64,000 nucleotides of DNA from Laguncularia racemosa. Taxonomy: Eukaryota > Streptophyta > Magnoliopsida > Myrtales > Combretaceae. The position numbers were made by a program, and so were the translations under genes. The notes beneath the pieces are model-generated. The model ran no database searches, had not been told where the DNA came from, and saw nothing but the letters and a program-made list of their open reading frames with translations. Below are positions 36,589 through 48,436 of this stretch, in pieces (the first letter of the stretch is position 1; each line of letters opens with the position of its first letter). The DNA is taken from NCBI GenBank assembly GCA_037954665.1, contig JBBMOL010000016.1:6448001-6512000 (forward strand), in the 5' to 3' direction.

Positions 36589-37726
36589 TTATTTCACTAC
36601 AACATGTAATGAATTATCAACTGTAACAATGGCTCTGTCTCCACAATGCGAACGAACATCAAAGAGTAAAGAAGCATTTCCAATTGCATGATGAGAGTAA
36701 CCAGAATCAACAATCCAATCCTTGCTATAATCTATGGAAACATTAGCATATGTTTCCATGTTGGTTTGTTGCACAACAGGATTCACAATAACAGGTTGAT
36801 CAACAACTTCAATGGATAAGCATTGCTCCCACCCGAGTTGTTTAAACTCACTAGTTTCATGTGCAACATTTGCTCCTATAAGATTTACTTGGCAATTTTG
36901 TTTAATATGGCTTGATTTCCCGCATCGATTACACACCACCTTCGCACAACAATCACGCTTTAAGTGTCCTAGCTTTCCACACCTATAACAGCTTTTTGAA
37001 TTTCCTCTAGACCGTCCTTCAATTTTAGATAGCTTGCTGTCACCTGAAGAATACTTTGAAAAAGAATTGCTTTGTGCTTTGTCTTTTGTATAAAGAGCAT
37101 CCTCCACTTAGACAGGAGATTGCTTGTTGCTACTGGCCATTTGTTTCATCAATGCTCCCTAATTTGAAAGCAGATTCTCCAACTCAATAATAGAAGGTTG
37201 ATTTGCCCACCCTTTTATTGAAGAGATAAACAACATAAACTCTTTCTGCAATCCATGAATAAGATAACGACGCAAAAGAGCGTCACTCACGAGCTCCTCT
37301 ATATCCAATTTTGAAATTTCAGAATACAAAGTTTTAATTTTTAGAAAATATTTTGAAACTGAAAGATTTCCTTGAATTATCCCTGCAATTTCGTTCTCCA
37401 AAAACTGCAGCCTCATCGTGTTCTTTTAAGTGAACAACCTTTCAAGTGTCTCCTACACTTGCTTTAGCGACTTTACATCACAAACTTGCTCGATATACTC
37501 CTGACTGATCAATGTTCGAAAAAGCAAATAAAGCTTTACCACACTTAATTTACCACTTCCTCCGTAGTTCTGCATTCTGTGGTGTATCTTCTAGAATTAC
37601 AACATCGTCACCAGAGATAAGATCCCACAAATCCTGCCCTTGTAGATAAGCTTCCATGTAAAGCTTCCAGTAACTATAATTGTTGCCAACTAGCTTGTCT
37701 ATAGAGACAATGCTTCCGCCATTCAT
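36589..37726 (-). pseudogene. Copia-1 gag with two zinc knuckles, and protease
   Basis: The likely start is the ATG at 37726 (MNGGSIVSIDKLVGNNYSYW). A frameshift falls between 37550 and 37416. The capsid segment is 37159-37416. Two consecutive CCHC knuckles follow (CYRCGKLGHLKRDC and CNRCGKSSHIKQNC, about 36890-36990). The protease has DWIVDSGYSHHAIG, with the D-S-G catalytic triplet of copia proteases. A stop lies between the capsid and knuckle blocks. Confidence 0.9.
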
Positions 37727-37775
37727 TTTATTGAGTAATAAAATAAAATAAAAAAACACAAGATAGGCAACCACG

Positions 37776-37787
37776 GCTCTGAAACCA
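37776..37787 (-). other. Copia-1 primer binding site
   Basis: TGGTTTCAGAGC on the minus strand, immediately next to the 5' LTR. It has one mismatch to the initiator-Met consensus TGGTATCAGAGC. Confidence 0.9.
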
Positions 37788-38068
37788 TGAAATAAAAACA
37801 ACTTCTTTTATTACTCGATGAATGATGACTTAATGACAATTACAACCTTATAAATACTAGAAACAATCCTAAAAAATCTCAACCAACACCAACATATCTT
37901 CTTAGTTTATTTGACTAAATAAAAAGCACTAACTCCTAGATAAGATAAGATAAGATCAGCTTCTTAAATAAATGGAAAACTCAAAACTAACTTGACTTAT
38001 TCAACAAAGACAAATTCAACAATTTCTAACTTCTAGAATATGATAGTAAATTGCACTAATTTGCAACA
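37788..38068 (-). repeat. Copia-1 5' LTR
   Basis: 281 bp, paired with 33376-33651. The 5-bp length difference is one extra ATAAG unit in a short ATAAG repeat near 37945-37960. Confidence 0.92.
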
Positions 38069-38705
38069 TAGGTACACCCACGAAATTATCAAAATATGAC
38101 TTCATTTCCTAGTAACTTTAAATTATAGGCTTTCACATTCTCAACTATCACTAAAGCTTTCAAATATTCTGTTATTTATAGAAACTTTAACGGTGATTAT
38201 CCAAAATAGAAAGCTACACATATATGTGATAGCCTAATCTTTTAGATTTGTTGTTTTTCATATTAAATCTAACAATAATATCAAAGTGAGAAAACCCAAG
38301 TTTGAACATTGGCATCATCATTCACCTTCACTTAATTATTCCATGTGATTTGATAACTGTTGAAGTGTCCAATTCAACATTGCATTGCCACACAAGTCAG
38401 CAGTTTGTTCAAATGGAATTTGGGTTATAGGCTAGTTTTGTCTCGCCCATGTTCTATCTAAGCCTGTTTGGATCGTTGGTTTGGTATCATTTTGGCATTA
38501 GTATGAAGTTAGCTATTTGGCGCATAGAAGGTATCAAAGAGATCGAGTGCAAAATACACAAATGAAATACGAACAATAGATCGTCCACAGAATAGATAAG
38601 ATAATAGACAGAAAAGAAACTTGTAATCAAATTTTGGTATATTCGGACGGCTTATATTCAATACTAAGACAAGTAGAATGTCAAGAAACTTGGTTCTGTC
38701 ATTAC

Positions 38706-40151
38706 CTCCAACTTTCCCATGGAAGAGGAAACATTGACAATCCTCGGTGAATCAGAGAGCTGAAGGAGGTCATTAAGTGCTTCAACCATTCTTTTGGCAC
38801 CATAATAGTTCACATTAAGACATTCTTCAGCTTTGTCATAGGGTTGGCCTAAGAATTCACGCCAGTTGATTGGTACATGTGCTCCTTCCTGAGTGAATTA
38901 GATAAGCATGCCTCAATAAGTAGTAATTAACAATCAACCTAGGAATTAATGATAAAGCAAGAAGTTACAAACAGATGACAGTGGAAATATACGCATCAGT
39001 CTTCCACCATTAGCTGCTGATAAACCCCTCTGATAACCGTAATCTCATGATTTGATAATTCTAAAATTGTAATGATAAAATATCGGGAAAAAAAATCTGC
39101 AAAATGTTTGTCCACAAAACAAGCACATCCTTGATTACTTTCAAAGAATAGAAATTACTTTACAAGAAGGAAAACGTAAAATTGGCCACCCGTTACCCTT
39201 GATTACTTTCAAAGAAATCAACCTAAACAACCATAAACGGTAGATTGTTAAAGAAAAATTAAAAATTACAGAATACATATTATACAAGACAAGTTCCACC
39301 CATAACATTTAGATCAGCTAAAGTCTGCAATATTTTGCTCAGCAAAACATCGGATTGGGAAAATTATTACCTTCCCAAAACCAGCAGCCTTAAAGCCTCC
39401 CCATCTGCAATTACTCCACCAACACCTGCATTGTTTATCTGCACATATTTAAAAAAATATGGTGAAAATTGTAGTTATCCACTTCCTGCTAATTAATTCT
39501 AGTGTCTAATTAAAATAAAAATAAAGAAGTCTTGAAGGCATTTTCCGCAAAACAAACACACCCGAAGACTACACAAAGAGATTATCACAATCCAATTTTT
39601 GCAGCATTGCCAACAACCCCAGCTATAAAGATAAAGATTTTTCATCCTGATATTACTTGGTCATCACAATCCATGTCGATCACATAAGCAAATTGATTCC
39701 AATAAAAAATGAAATAAAGAACAAGTTGGGTTAAATTCTTCATACCAAAATTTCAAGCTTTCCAAACTGGGTCTCGATGAAATGAGCAAGTGAAGCAATA
39801 CTTGCAGGATCGGTAATATCAAGCTGGTGAAAGACAACACGATCAGACAGACCACACTCTTCAAGTTTCTTAACAGCTTCAAGACCTCTTTTCTCGTCCC
39901 TGGCTGTGAAGATTACGATGATGCCGTTAGAACCAACTGTTTGCATTTTCCGAATCCTATACCTTTGTTTGCTCCCGTAACCACTGCACACCTGACCAGG
40001 AAAAACAGCATCAAGAGAATTGAATGTTAATTTCAATTTTTTTCTATGTAAGGAAAAAAAAAGAGTCATCGACACTTTCCTAGTTCTTGTTTCTAGGTAC
40101 TAGGAATCTTGTTGATGAACGTTGTGAATACCTCTTTGTTGGTTCTGCCAT
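38706..40151 (-). pseudogene. SDR copy D, truncated neomenthol-dehydrogenase-like pseudogene
   Basis: Exons 1-4 are present: exon 1 40132-40151 (MAEPTK, start intact), exon 2 about 39748-39993, exon 3 about 39372-39439, exon 4 38706-38888 (183 nt, open, with NYYGAKRMVEAL and NVSSS). A 1-bp loss near 39948 shifts exon 2 between KQL and SNG, and exon 3 is 68 nt where 69 is expected, giving a second shift. No exon 5, and so no YxxxK pair, was found between 32400 and 38700. Exon 4 is two codons longer than in A, B, E and F (GAHVPINW), so D is a separate paralogue branch rather than part of the recent duplication. Confidence 0.88.
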
Positions 40152-41872
40152 TCCTCTGTCAAAAGTGCTTGGTCTGATAAAAGCATAGGTGTCCCACAAC
40201 TTGATGATGATGATGACTTTATTAAGTTTTAATTTCTAAAAATTACAATGAGACATAGATTCACCACAGTCCACAACTCCATTAACTAAAAGCTTTTACA
40301 ACCGTATATTTTCAAATTTTACGAAATAGGACAGTTATATTTTAGAAGTTTCTTAATAAAAAACAAAATGGACTTCTCCTTTTCAGACTATTCTTGCTTG
40401 ACCCGTCAAACGCAACGTCAAGAGGATCTCCCTAGTTCCTCCTTCCAAATTGTCAAGAGAATTTGTTGGTTTCTTTTTATTTTTAAATAATGATGAAGCC
40501 AATTACTTATAATGTGTAGTCATGGATGAAAATTAACTTTGTTAAAAATGTTATAATTATTTTGTATTGATATGTTTTACGTGATATATAATCTTTTATA
40601 AATAGTTTTTTTTTTTCTTTTTATGTCTTTATCTTTAAATTAAATTTTACATATAACATATTTTAATAAGTTCGTACAACACAATTGCAACATCCTTAAC
40701 ACATCAAAATTTCGTCCAATTGATTGTGCTACTAACAGTTGAATACATAGATATATTATCATATATAGTCATTTTGAAAAATATACAAGTAATTATATTT
40801 CTATATTTCCTAATTGGAAATTAATATGAAAAATTAGAGTTATTTGTACTTATATGATAAGTGTATATATGTGTGTGTACACAAACATACACACTGCAAT
40901 TCTATAAGCTGATAAGGATATCAATGATTATACGTAAGATTTATACATATATAAATAAAATATATGTTATAAAAGGGGAAATGGATAAAGTATTGTATTT
41001 TAAAAAATTTACAAAAAAAAAATCGATTTAAAAAATAATTCAAGAATACTACAAATCAAATCATGTCTTTAAATATAATTTCAAATTTGTTAAAAAGTTA
41101 TATCTTAGTGTTGTGCCATAAGGTGATCCTCACCTGGAAATCATGGCTTCATGATATAATTCATTAATAAATTTCAAATCGCCTTTTAAAAACATGGTTT
41201 CACGTGCGGTATTTTTTAGATTATTCTTGAAATTGCATTTTTTTAATACAATATTTTATTCATTTCCCATTTCATAATATGGGTACATGACTTATATAAT
41301 TAGTTATATTTATTTATATGTTGCAATAGGTGTATCTTAATATCTATTGATCATGTTGTAGAATTGCACTAAGCTTGAATTAGACAAGGCTAGGGTTCGG
41401 TTAAGATCGATTAATAAATTTATCGAAGTATTATTTACATCTAAATGACAAATAATTAAAATAAAATTATATTACATTTACTGTATCTTAATAAATTGTA
41501 AGAAAATTCCACTATCCTACGGATGACCATTAAATAGCTGGTAGTGATAATTTATTTACTTGCATCTTGATTCGTTCTTGACTGATTTGAATTTTGGATC
41601 TGAGTTTGACTAGAAGTGGCATTGAAAGATCTTGAACTCCATTTAATTAAGTTTATTTGATTTTAATTTATCCAAAAAATTATTTTTTAATTAAAATAAC
41701 ATTAATATCAAAATTTTAATTTAAAATTGATTAATATTTAAATTCAACTTAAATTTAATAAATTTTATAAACTGATTAAAATAAATATTCAACCAAAATT
41801 GAGTAACTTGCAAATGGATTTCATTCATTTGTGCCCTTGGCTCCGGCGACTCCCAATAAGGTGCATCCTTCT
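40152..41872. other. AT-rich intergenic region between SDR copy D and Gypsy-3
   Basis: Dense A/T runs, a GATGAT triplet run at 40206-40217 and a short (TG)n near 40866-40880. No open frame or repeat end that I can support. Confidence 0.5.
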
Positions 41873-42447
41873 TGATGCGGGCATCGTAACTTACACGGGC
41901 TGATTGAGCGTGTCTTTTACAAGGCACGACCGTGTAAAGTGTCTGGCAACTCCCAGAAACATACACTGTCTGATACACGGCCAGAAGGCATGGCCGTGTG
42001 TTGTGTTAGGATGACTCCCAGAAATATACACGGTCTGATACACTACCAGGAGGCACGGCCATGTATTATGTCAGGATCTTTTCCTAGAAACATACATGGC
42101 CTCATACACGGCCAAGAGGCACGGTCATGTGTTATGTCAGGAGTATCCCCAGAAGCCTACACGGCCTTCATGCACGACCGTGTATACCTATATTTATTTC
42201 CACGTGTACATATTTATTTCCTTTTTTTTAATTGTTTTTCAGGAGACTATAAATAGTCTTTTAGGTCATTTTAGGGTTAGCTTTTGATTATCTTGTGAAA
42301 TATACATTTTTAGAGAATAGTTTTCTCTGTTTCTCGATTGTGCGCAATTGAGGTGTTTCAAGGAATAATTCGGAATTATTCTTTGCTTGTTCGTAAGACC
42401 AATTGTAAAATTGGCCTCGTATTGTTTACGTTTTCCGCGCTGTGTCA
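41873..42447 (+). repeat. Gypsy-3 5' LTR
   Basis: 575 bp. Between about 41920 and 42190 it holds four imperfect units of roughly 65 bp. Each has a CACGGCCGTG-type palindrome arm, a CCCAGAAACATACACGG-like run and a second arm. A TATA box follows at 42248. Confidence 0.94.
42248..42256 (+). promoter_or_regulatory. TATA box of the Gypsy-3 5' LTR
   Basis: TATAAATAG in the unique half of the LTR, a strong plant TATA match. The same sequence occurs at 47338-47346 in the 3' LTR. Confidence 0.75.
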
Positions 42448-42449
42448 GT

Positions 42450-42461
42450 TGGTATCAAAGC
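42450..42461 (+). other. Gypsy-3 primer binding site
   Basis: TGGTATCAAAGC two bases after the 5' LTR, one mismatch to the initiator-Met consensus. Confidence 0.9.
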
Positions 42462-42480
42462 AAGGCAATTTCCTGCGGAG

Positions 42481-43730
42481 ATGTCAACTCATCAAGGTGA
42501 TGACGGCGGTCGTGTTCTTGACGGTGTTCAAGATGCAAGAGCACAAGGAGCCCACCAATGGGTTCCAAGGGCAGAGTTTGACGCTATGCATCAGAAGGTC
42601 GGGCGAATGGAATGGCGCCTTGATGAACTGATCGAGCGTTTTGATGCCATAGTAGTAGACCCCAATAGGGTTAGAGGTGTTGGTAGGAATCCACCGCGGA
42701 CAGCTGAAGTCTATGGTGGACAAATAGTTCGACCTGTTGTCGAGAACAGGTGGGGACGAGTAGAGGATGACGACTCTAGCGATTAATACGATGGCCCGTA
42801 TGGAGGTAGACCACAGTGAGGGCACGGTGGTAACGATGGTGGCTATCGCCCAAATCAGTATGGAAACAACCAAAGGGACGGTGATTACCGGAGAAACCGT
42901 GGCGGGTATGATCAAGGAGACGGGGGAGATTACCACCTAAAGGTCGACATCCCATGGTTTGATGGCAGCCTTAATATCGAAGGTTTCCTGGATTGGATTG
43001 CTAAAGTGGATCGGTTTTTCGACTACATGGAAATTCTGGAACACCGCCGGGTTAAATTGGTGGCATGTAGACTGAAGAGTGGAGCCTCGGCATGGTGGGA
43101 GAGGCTGCAGAACAGGAGGCAGAGAGAGGGTAAGCATCCAATGAGAACATGGTATCGCATGAAACAGTTGTTGCAACACGACTTCCTCCCTCCAGACTAT
43201 GAGCAGATATTGTTCCAACAATATCAGCGGTGTCGTCAGGGGCAGCGGTCAGTGCATGAATATACTGTCGAGTTCATGAGATTGATTGAACGGAACGACT
43301 TGAGGGAGAGTGAAGGGCAGCAAGTAGCACGATACGTAGAAGGTCTGAAGCTCCAGATCAAGGATAAAATAGGGGTCACAATGGTGAGGAACCTGGTTGA
43401 AGCGAAGAACTTGGCCCTCCGAGCTGAATTGATGTTGTAAGAGCAGAGTAGTAGGTACGGAGCTAGAAGAAAGGGGTATGTTAGTGATGCTATAGGCAGT
43501 AGTAATAAGCCGGGATTTGAGAAGAACAAAGGTACCGCACACAAACCTAGTGAGGAAAGCTCCAAGAAAGAAGAAAAGATTGAGGGAAAGAAACCGATAG
43601 AACCTAGGGGAACCCAGAGGCAGAGTAACCCATATGCCAAGCCTATCTTGGGTAAGTGTTTCCGATGTAATCAACCTGGTCATAAATCAAATGAATGTCC
43701 TGCTAGGAGACGTGTTAGCATTCTTGATAG
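42481..43730 (+). pseudogene. Gypsy-3 gag with zinc knuckle
   Basis: Starts MSTHQGDDGG at 42481. In the same frame are stops at 42784, about 42817 and 43438. The capsid domain is at about 42940-43430 (FLDWIAKVDRFFDYME, AWWERLQ, RSVHEYTVEFMRL, RYVEGL). A lysine/glutamate-rich linker follows, then the CCHC knuckle CFRCNQPGHKSNEC at about 43657-43698. Removing three single-base stops would leave one continuous frame, so decay is recent relative to Gypsy-2. Confidence 0.9.
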
Positions 43731-46700
43731 AGGGGATGAAGATGAGATATGTTGTGAACCTGATGGAGAGGATGATTACTATGAAGAGGAGGAAGAGGTG
43801 GCAGAACCAACCTATGTGATTAGGCGGATGATGCTAACCCCGAAACAGGAGGAGATCACGCAACGACGCCAGTTGTTTCGCATGAGGTGTACTATTAGTG
43901 GGAAGGTGTTCGAACTGATAGTAGATAGTGGAAGTTGTGAAAATATCATAGGAAGTGAAGTTGTGAAGCAGTTGCAGCTACCTATCGAAAAACACCCAAA
44001 TCCATACACGATAGGATGGATCACAGCTGCAAAGAGGATCGAGGTGAAGGAAAGATGTAGGGTACCATTCTCAATAGGGAAGTACCGCGATGAAGTCTTT
44101 TGTGACATTGTGGACATGGATGCCTGTCATATCTTATTTGGCAAGCCATGGCAGTTTGATGTGAACGCACAACACACGGGAAAGGAAAATTTCTACAGGC
44201 TGGAGAAGGGGGGTGTGAGGTATACATTGTTGCTGCTGAAGAAGGAGGGACGCTCGAAGGATAAGAGGGCAGAAAGTCGTTCTTTCTTAACCGTCATCCA
44301 ATTGGAGAAAGACTTGGTTGAAGATTTAAAGGAGTCACGGGTTGTCCATGCTCTAATAGTAAAAGATGTGTCGGCTGGAGAAAATGAAGCTAGTGTAGAA
44401 ATACCTGAAGCAGTAAAGAGTCTACTGGAAGAGTATAAGGAGGTGGCTCCTGATGACCTACCTGAGGGCCTACCGCCTTTGAGGGACATCTAGCATCAGA
44501 TAGACTTGGTACCTGGAGCAAGTCTGCCAAATTTACCACACTATAGGATGAGCCCTAAAGAAACCAAAATTCTGCAAGATAAGGTCTAAGAGCTATTGGA
44601 CAAGGGGTTTATCCGGGACAGCCTGAGCCCATGTGCAGTCCCAGCGTTATTGACTCCCAAGAAAGATGGGAGCTGGAGGATGTGTGTTAATAGAAAGGCT
44701 ATTAATAAGATCACAATAGGATACAAATTTCCCATACCACGCCTGGAGGATATGTTGGACAGGTTGAGCGAAGCCACTATCTTCTCCAAGATAGATCTGA
44801 GGAGTGGATACCATCAAATTCGGATCCGCCCTGGAGATGAATGGAAGACGGCGTTCAAAACCAAAGAGGGGTTGTACGAGTGGTTGGTGATGTCGTTTGG
44901 TCTCAGTAACGCACCTAGCACCTTCGTGTGTGTGATGAACTAGGTACTACAACCCTTTAATGGTCGCTTCATTGTAGTGTATTTTGATGATATATTGGTG
45001 TTCAGTAAATCTGAGGAAGAACACCTTGAACATTTGAGGTGTGTTATGTCTGTGTTGAAAGAGAACAAATTGTATGCCAATTTAAATAAATGCACATTTT
45101 TGTCGAGGCGACTATTGTTCCTTAGGTTCATAGTCAGCAGTGAGGGAGTGATGGTAGATGATGAGAAAGTGAAGGTGATCAAGGAGTGGCCTACCCAAAA
45201 GTCGTCACTGAGTTGAGAAGTTTTTTGGGCTTGGCTAGTTTCTACAGGAGGTTTATTAAACACTTCAGTACAGTCGCTGCTCCCTTAACTGAATGTTTGA
45301 AGAAAGGGAAATTTCAATGGGGTGAAGAGGCTGAAGTGAGTTTTGTAGACCTGAAGAGACGATTATGTAGCGCCCTTGTATTAGCACTACCGGATTTTGA
45401 CAGGTTATTTGAGGTGGATTGCGACGCCAGTGGAGTTGGGGTTGGTGCGGTTTGTCATAGAGAAAAGACCAATAGCATTCTATAGCGAGAAGTTGTGTGA
45501 AGCCAGGAGGAGTTGGTCTACATATGATAAGGAGTTCTATGCCGTGGTAAGAGCTCTAAAAGTATGGGAATATTATTTGGTTGGAAAGGAGTTCATCTTA
45601 TACTCGGATTGTCGGGCTTTAAAACACTTGAGCAGCCAAACTCGAATAAGTAAGGACATAATGCAAGGTAGAATTGAGTTCTTACAATGATTTCCGTTCA
45701 GATTAATGCACAAGTCAGGTGTGCAAAACAAAGTGGCAGACGCCCTGAGTAGAAGAGCTGATGTCCTACTCACTCTGAGTGCGGAGATTGTCGGGTTTGA
45801 AAGGCTGAAGGAGTTGTACAAAAGGGATGGAGATTTTAAAGAAACATGGAGTAAATGCGCCAACAGGGAGCCTTATGACGACTACCTTGTTCACAATGGA
45901 TACTTGATGAAAGGGAATCAGCTATGTATTCCCAAGTCGTCCTTACGGGAAAAACTTATTCAAGACTTGCACTATGGTGGATTGGCAGGACATATGGGCA
46001 GTGACAAGACCTTAGTTGCAGTTGTCGAAAGGTACTTTTGGCATCGGTTAAGGAGGATGTGTATAGAATTGTGGAAAGGTGTTATATTTGCCAAGTGTCG
46101 AAGGGACAATCCCAGAACGCTGGCCTATATACTCCTCTTCCTATGCAGGCGAACATTTGGGAGGACCCGTCAATGGACTTTGTACTTAGTTTGCCTCGTA
46201 CCCAACAAGGTGCTGACTCTGTTTTTGTTGTAGTTGACAGATTTTCCAAGATGGCGCACTTTATTCCCTGTAGGAAGACCGCTGATGCACGGGAAATCAC
46301 ATGGCTATTCTTTAAGGAAGTGGTGCGCCTACATGGGGTCCCAAAGTACATCACCTCCGATAGAGATAGCAGTTCTTGCCACTTTTGAGACTCTTGTACA
46401 GTTTGATATCTCTGATTAAGCTACAACCACCCTCAACCGATATCAGACAGAGTAACCACGGACCCTCGGGAACCTCATTAGAGCATGTGTGAGAAGACAG
46501 GGCTACGTGATCAACGTGGCTCAATGAGATGTCGTTTACAATAGTCCGCCACGAACTATTGAAGGTCCGTCTCAGTAGTGTCACCAAAACCCAAACACGG
46601 CTGACTAATCAGTTACCATGGTAGGGGGTGCGTCGTGTAGATTTGCTGACAATGCAAGCCACCACAGCGAAGTCAGACGGAGTTGAAGAAGCCAATACCC

Positions 46701-46999
46701 ATATAAGGGGCTGCGCAAACATAGGCGGAGAACTATTTGAGTGCTCAGTGATGGTTTTCTTCGAAAGAGCGTTCACCTGGGCAATAGGAACTCAACCAAG
46801 AATTGGCCTTATGAAGTATGCGCAGAAAATGACAACACGTTATTGTAAAGCTCCCCAAAGATATGAACATCTCGTGCACTTTCAATGTAGCGAATTTATC
46901 TCTTTTCCACCCCGATGACACACCATTATATCCTGAAGAGAACTCGGGGTTGAGTTCTTCATTGACGGGAGAGAATGATGCGAGCGTCGTAGTTGACAC
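43731..46999 (+). pseudogene. Gypsy-3 pol: protease, RT, RNase H, integrase
   Basis: The protease has IVDSGSCENIIG (about 43918-43953) and HILFGKPWQFD. RT runs from about 44600 (CAVPALLTPKKDGSWR, DLRSGYHQI, WLVMSFGLSNAPSTF) with the catalytic YFDDILVFS box at about 44980. RNase H is at about 45400-45760 (VDCDASGVGVGA, YDKEFYAVVRAL, ADALSRR). The integrase zinc finger and core are at 45900-46370 (HYGGLAGHMG, CYICQ, MDFVLSLPRTQ, DRFSKMAHFIPC, ITSDRD). Then comes a heavily indel-ridden stretch to the terminal DMNISCTFNVANLSLFHPDD block at about 46860. Stops lie at 44491, 44587, 44941 and 45688; frameshifts near 45200, 45450 and 46040. Confidence 0.9.
46965..46975 (+). other. Gypsy-3 polypurine tract
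   Basis: A purine-rich ACGGGAGAGAA run directly before the 3' LTR. Confidence 0.75.
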
Positions 47000-47538
47000 G
47001 GGCTAATTGGGCATGTCTTTTACAAGGCACGACCGTGTAAAGTGTCTGGTAGCTCCCAGAAACATACACGGTCTGATATACGGCCAGGAGGCACGGTCAT
47101 ATGTTGTGTCAGGATGACTCCCAGAAATATACACGGTCTGATACACTGCCAGGAGGCACGACCATGTATTATCTCAGGATCTTTTCCCAGAAACATGCAC
47201 GACCAAGAGGCACGACCGTGTGTTATGTCAGGAGTATCCCTAGATGCCTACACGGCCTTCATGTATGGCCGTGTATACCTATATTTATTTCCATGTGTAC
47301 ATATTTATTTCCTTTTTTTAATTGTTTTCCAAGAAACTATAAATAGTCTTTTAGGTCATTTTAGGGTTAGCTTTTGATTATCTTGTGAAATATACATTTT
47401 TAGATAATAGTTTTCTATGTTTCTCAATTGTACGCAAATGAGGTGTTTCAAGGAATAATTTAGAATTATTCTTTGCTTGTTCGTGAGACCAATCGTAGAA
47501 TTGGCCTTATATTGTTTACGCTTTTCGACGCTGCGTCA
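46976..47538 (+). repeat. Gypsy-3 3' LTR
   Basis: 563 bp. It differs from the 5' LTR by scattered transitions and by a deletion of about 12 bp in the third palindrome unit (near 47197), which accounts for the length difference. Confidence 0.94.
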
Positions 47539-47543
47539 CTTCT

Positions 47544-48430
47544 GTATGCTTATTCCCCCGTTTCTGCCATGAGTTCTTCACCTATCAAGAGTTCAGAAGG
47601 GTATAATCCCCTAAATCCTACGCATTGAGAAAAGCAAGTGAAGAGTCAACGTCGAGGATGAGAGCTGTCAAGAGTGTGCGGAGATTATAGTAAATTTATT
47701 GTACTTATCATATGCTAAGTATTAAAGCTAAATTGAACAAAAATAAAATCGAAATAGCATAACCTAAGCACGACTATACATTAGAACAACATTTCATGGT
47801 GATAAACCTTAAGGGCATCTACATTATTTGTGAATTTGGTCATGATTATGACCATGATTGTCAAAATCACGAGTCAATTGTACAATTCTATGAGTTTGTA
47901 ATTTTATGAAGTTTTTCATAATCAATATGGAAGAAAAATCATTTAGGTATAGACTTTTGATATAATTATGAATTTAGATATACGATTCTACAAGTTACCG
48001 ATTCTATACGATTCTACCGATTATATACTATTTAATTCCAGTTAAAATCACGATTTTGATAATAATGATTATAGCTCTTTCCCTTCTCCAATCAAGAAAA
48101 TATCTTTGGTTGGAGAAAAATTCATTGTTGCACAAAGTTCATGTACCAATTTCCTCCGTCTTCCACTTCCAATTGCCTATTCCCAAATAGTGCCATCCTC
48201 GGTGCTCCACCAACTATCATCCTGGGAGAATTAATATGGATATCATTTTTTTTTTTTTTTGCAATCCCTCACATATGATAATGTATAATTAATGAAGATA
48301 TACATAAATAAACTATTTGTGAGAAACTTAGTCGATAAGATAGAAAAGTCGAATAGGAAAAAAGTATAGTGCAAAGAACCAAATTATCCTTGCATGCTAT
48401 CACAAAGTTTAACTAATAATGTTGGACTTG
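47544..48430. other. AT-rich intergenic region
   Basis: No supported gene. Short repeats of CGATTCTA and GATTATGA words at 47830-48070 and a T-run at 48246-48261. Confidence 0.45.
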
Positions 48431-48436
48431 TATTTT

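Larger units (their letters stand above)
33376..38068 (-). mobile_element. Copia-1: complete but decayed Ty1/copia LTR retrotransposon
   Basis: The LTRs are 276 bp (33376-33651) and 281 bp (37788-38068). They begin TGTTGC and end TTTCA on the minus strand and are flanked by TAGGTA on both sides (33370-33375 and 38069-38074). Inside are a primer binding site, gag, protease, integrase, RT and RNase H in the copia order. By eye the LTRs differ at about 16 positions plus one 5-bp indel. Two frameshifts and roughly ten stops inactivate the polyprotein. It lies 0.64 kb downstream of exon 4 of SDR copy D, where exon 5 would be expected. Confidence 0.93.
41873..47538 (+). mobile_element. Gypsy-3: Ty3/gypsy LTR retrotransposon, structurally complete
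   Basis: 5666 bp with LTRs of 575 bp (41873-42447) and 563 bp (46976-47538), both starting TGATGCG and ending GTCA. The flanks are a perfect 5-bp duplication CTTCT (41868-41872 and 47539-47543). It carries a primer binding site, gag, protease, RT, RNase H, integrase and a polypurine tract. Most of gag-pol is in a single frame broken by point stops. The last integrase codons run a few residues into the 3' LTR. It is G+C-richer than its surroundings. Probably a chromovirus, lineage uncertain. Confidence 0.95.

Noticed and set aside
41920..42190. Regularly spaced palindromic repeats considered as a CRISPR-like array
   Set aside because: Repeats are imperfect, spacers are homologous to each other, and the array is inside an LTR of a plant retrotransposon.
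43236..44489. Long antisense frames opposite Gypsy-3 gag-pol
   Set aside because: Shadows of the sense reading frame, which carries all retroviral-type motifs.
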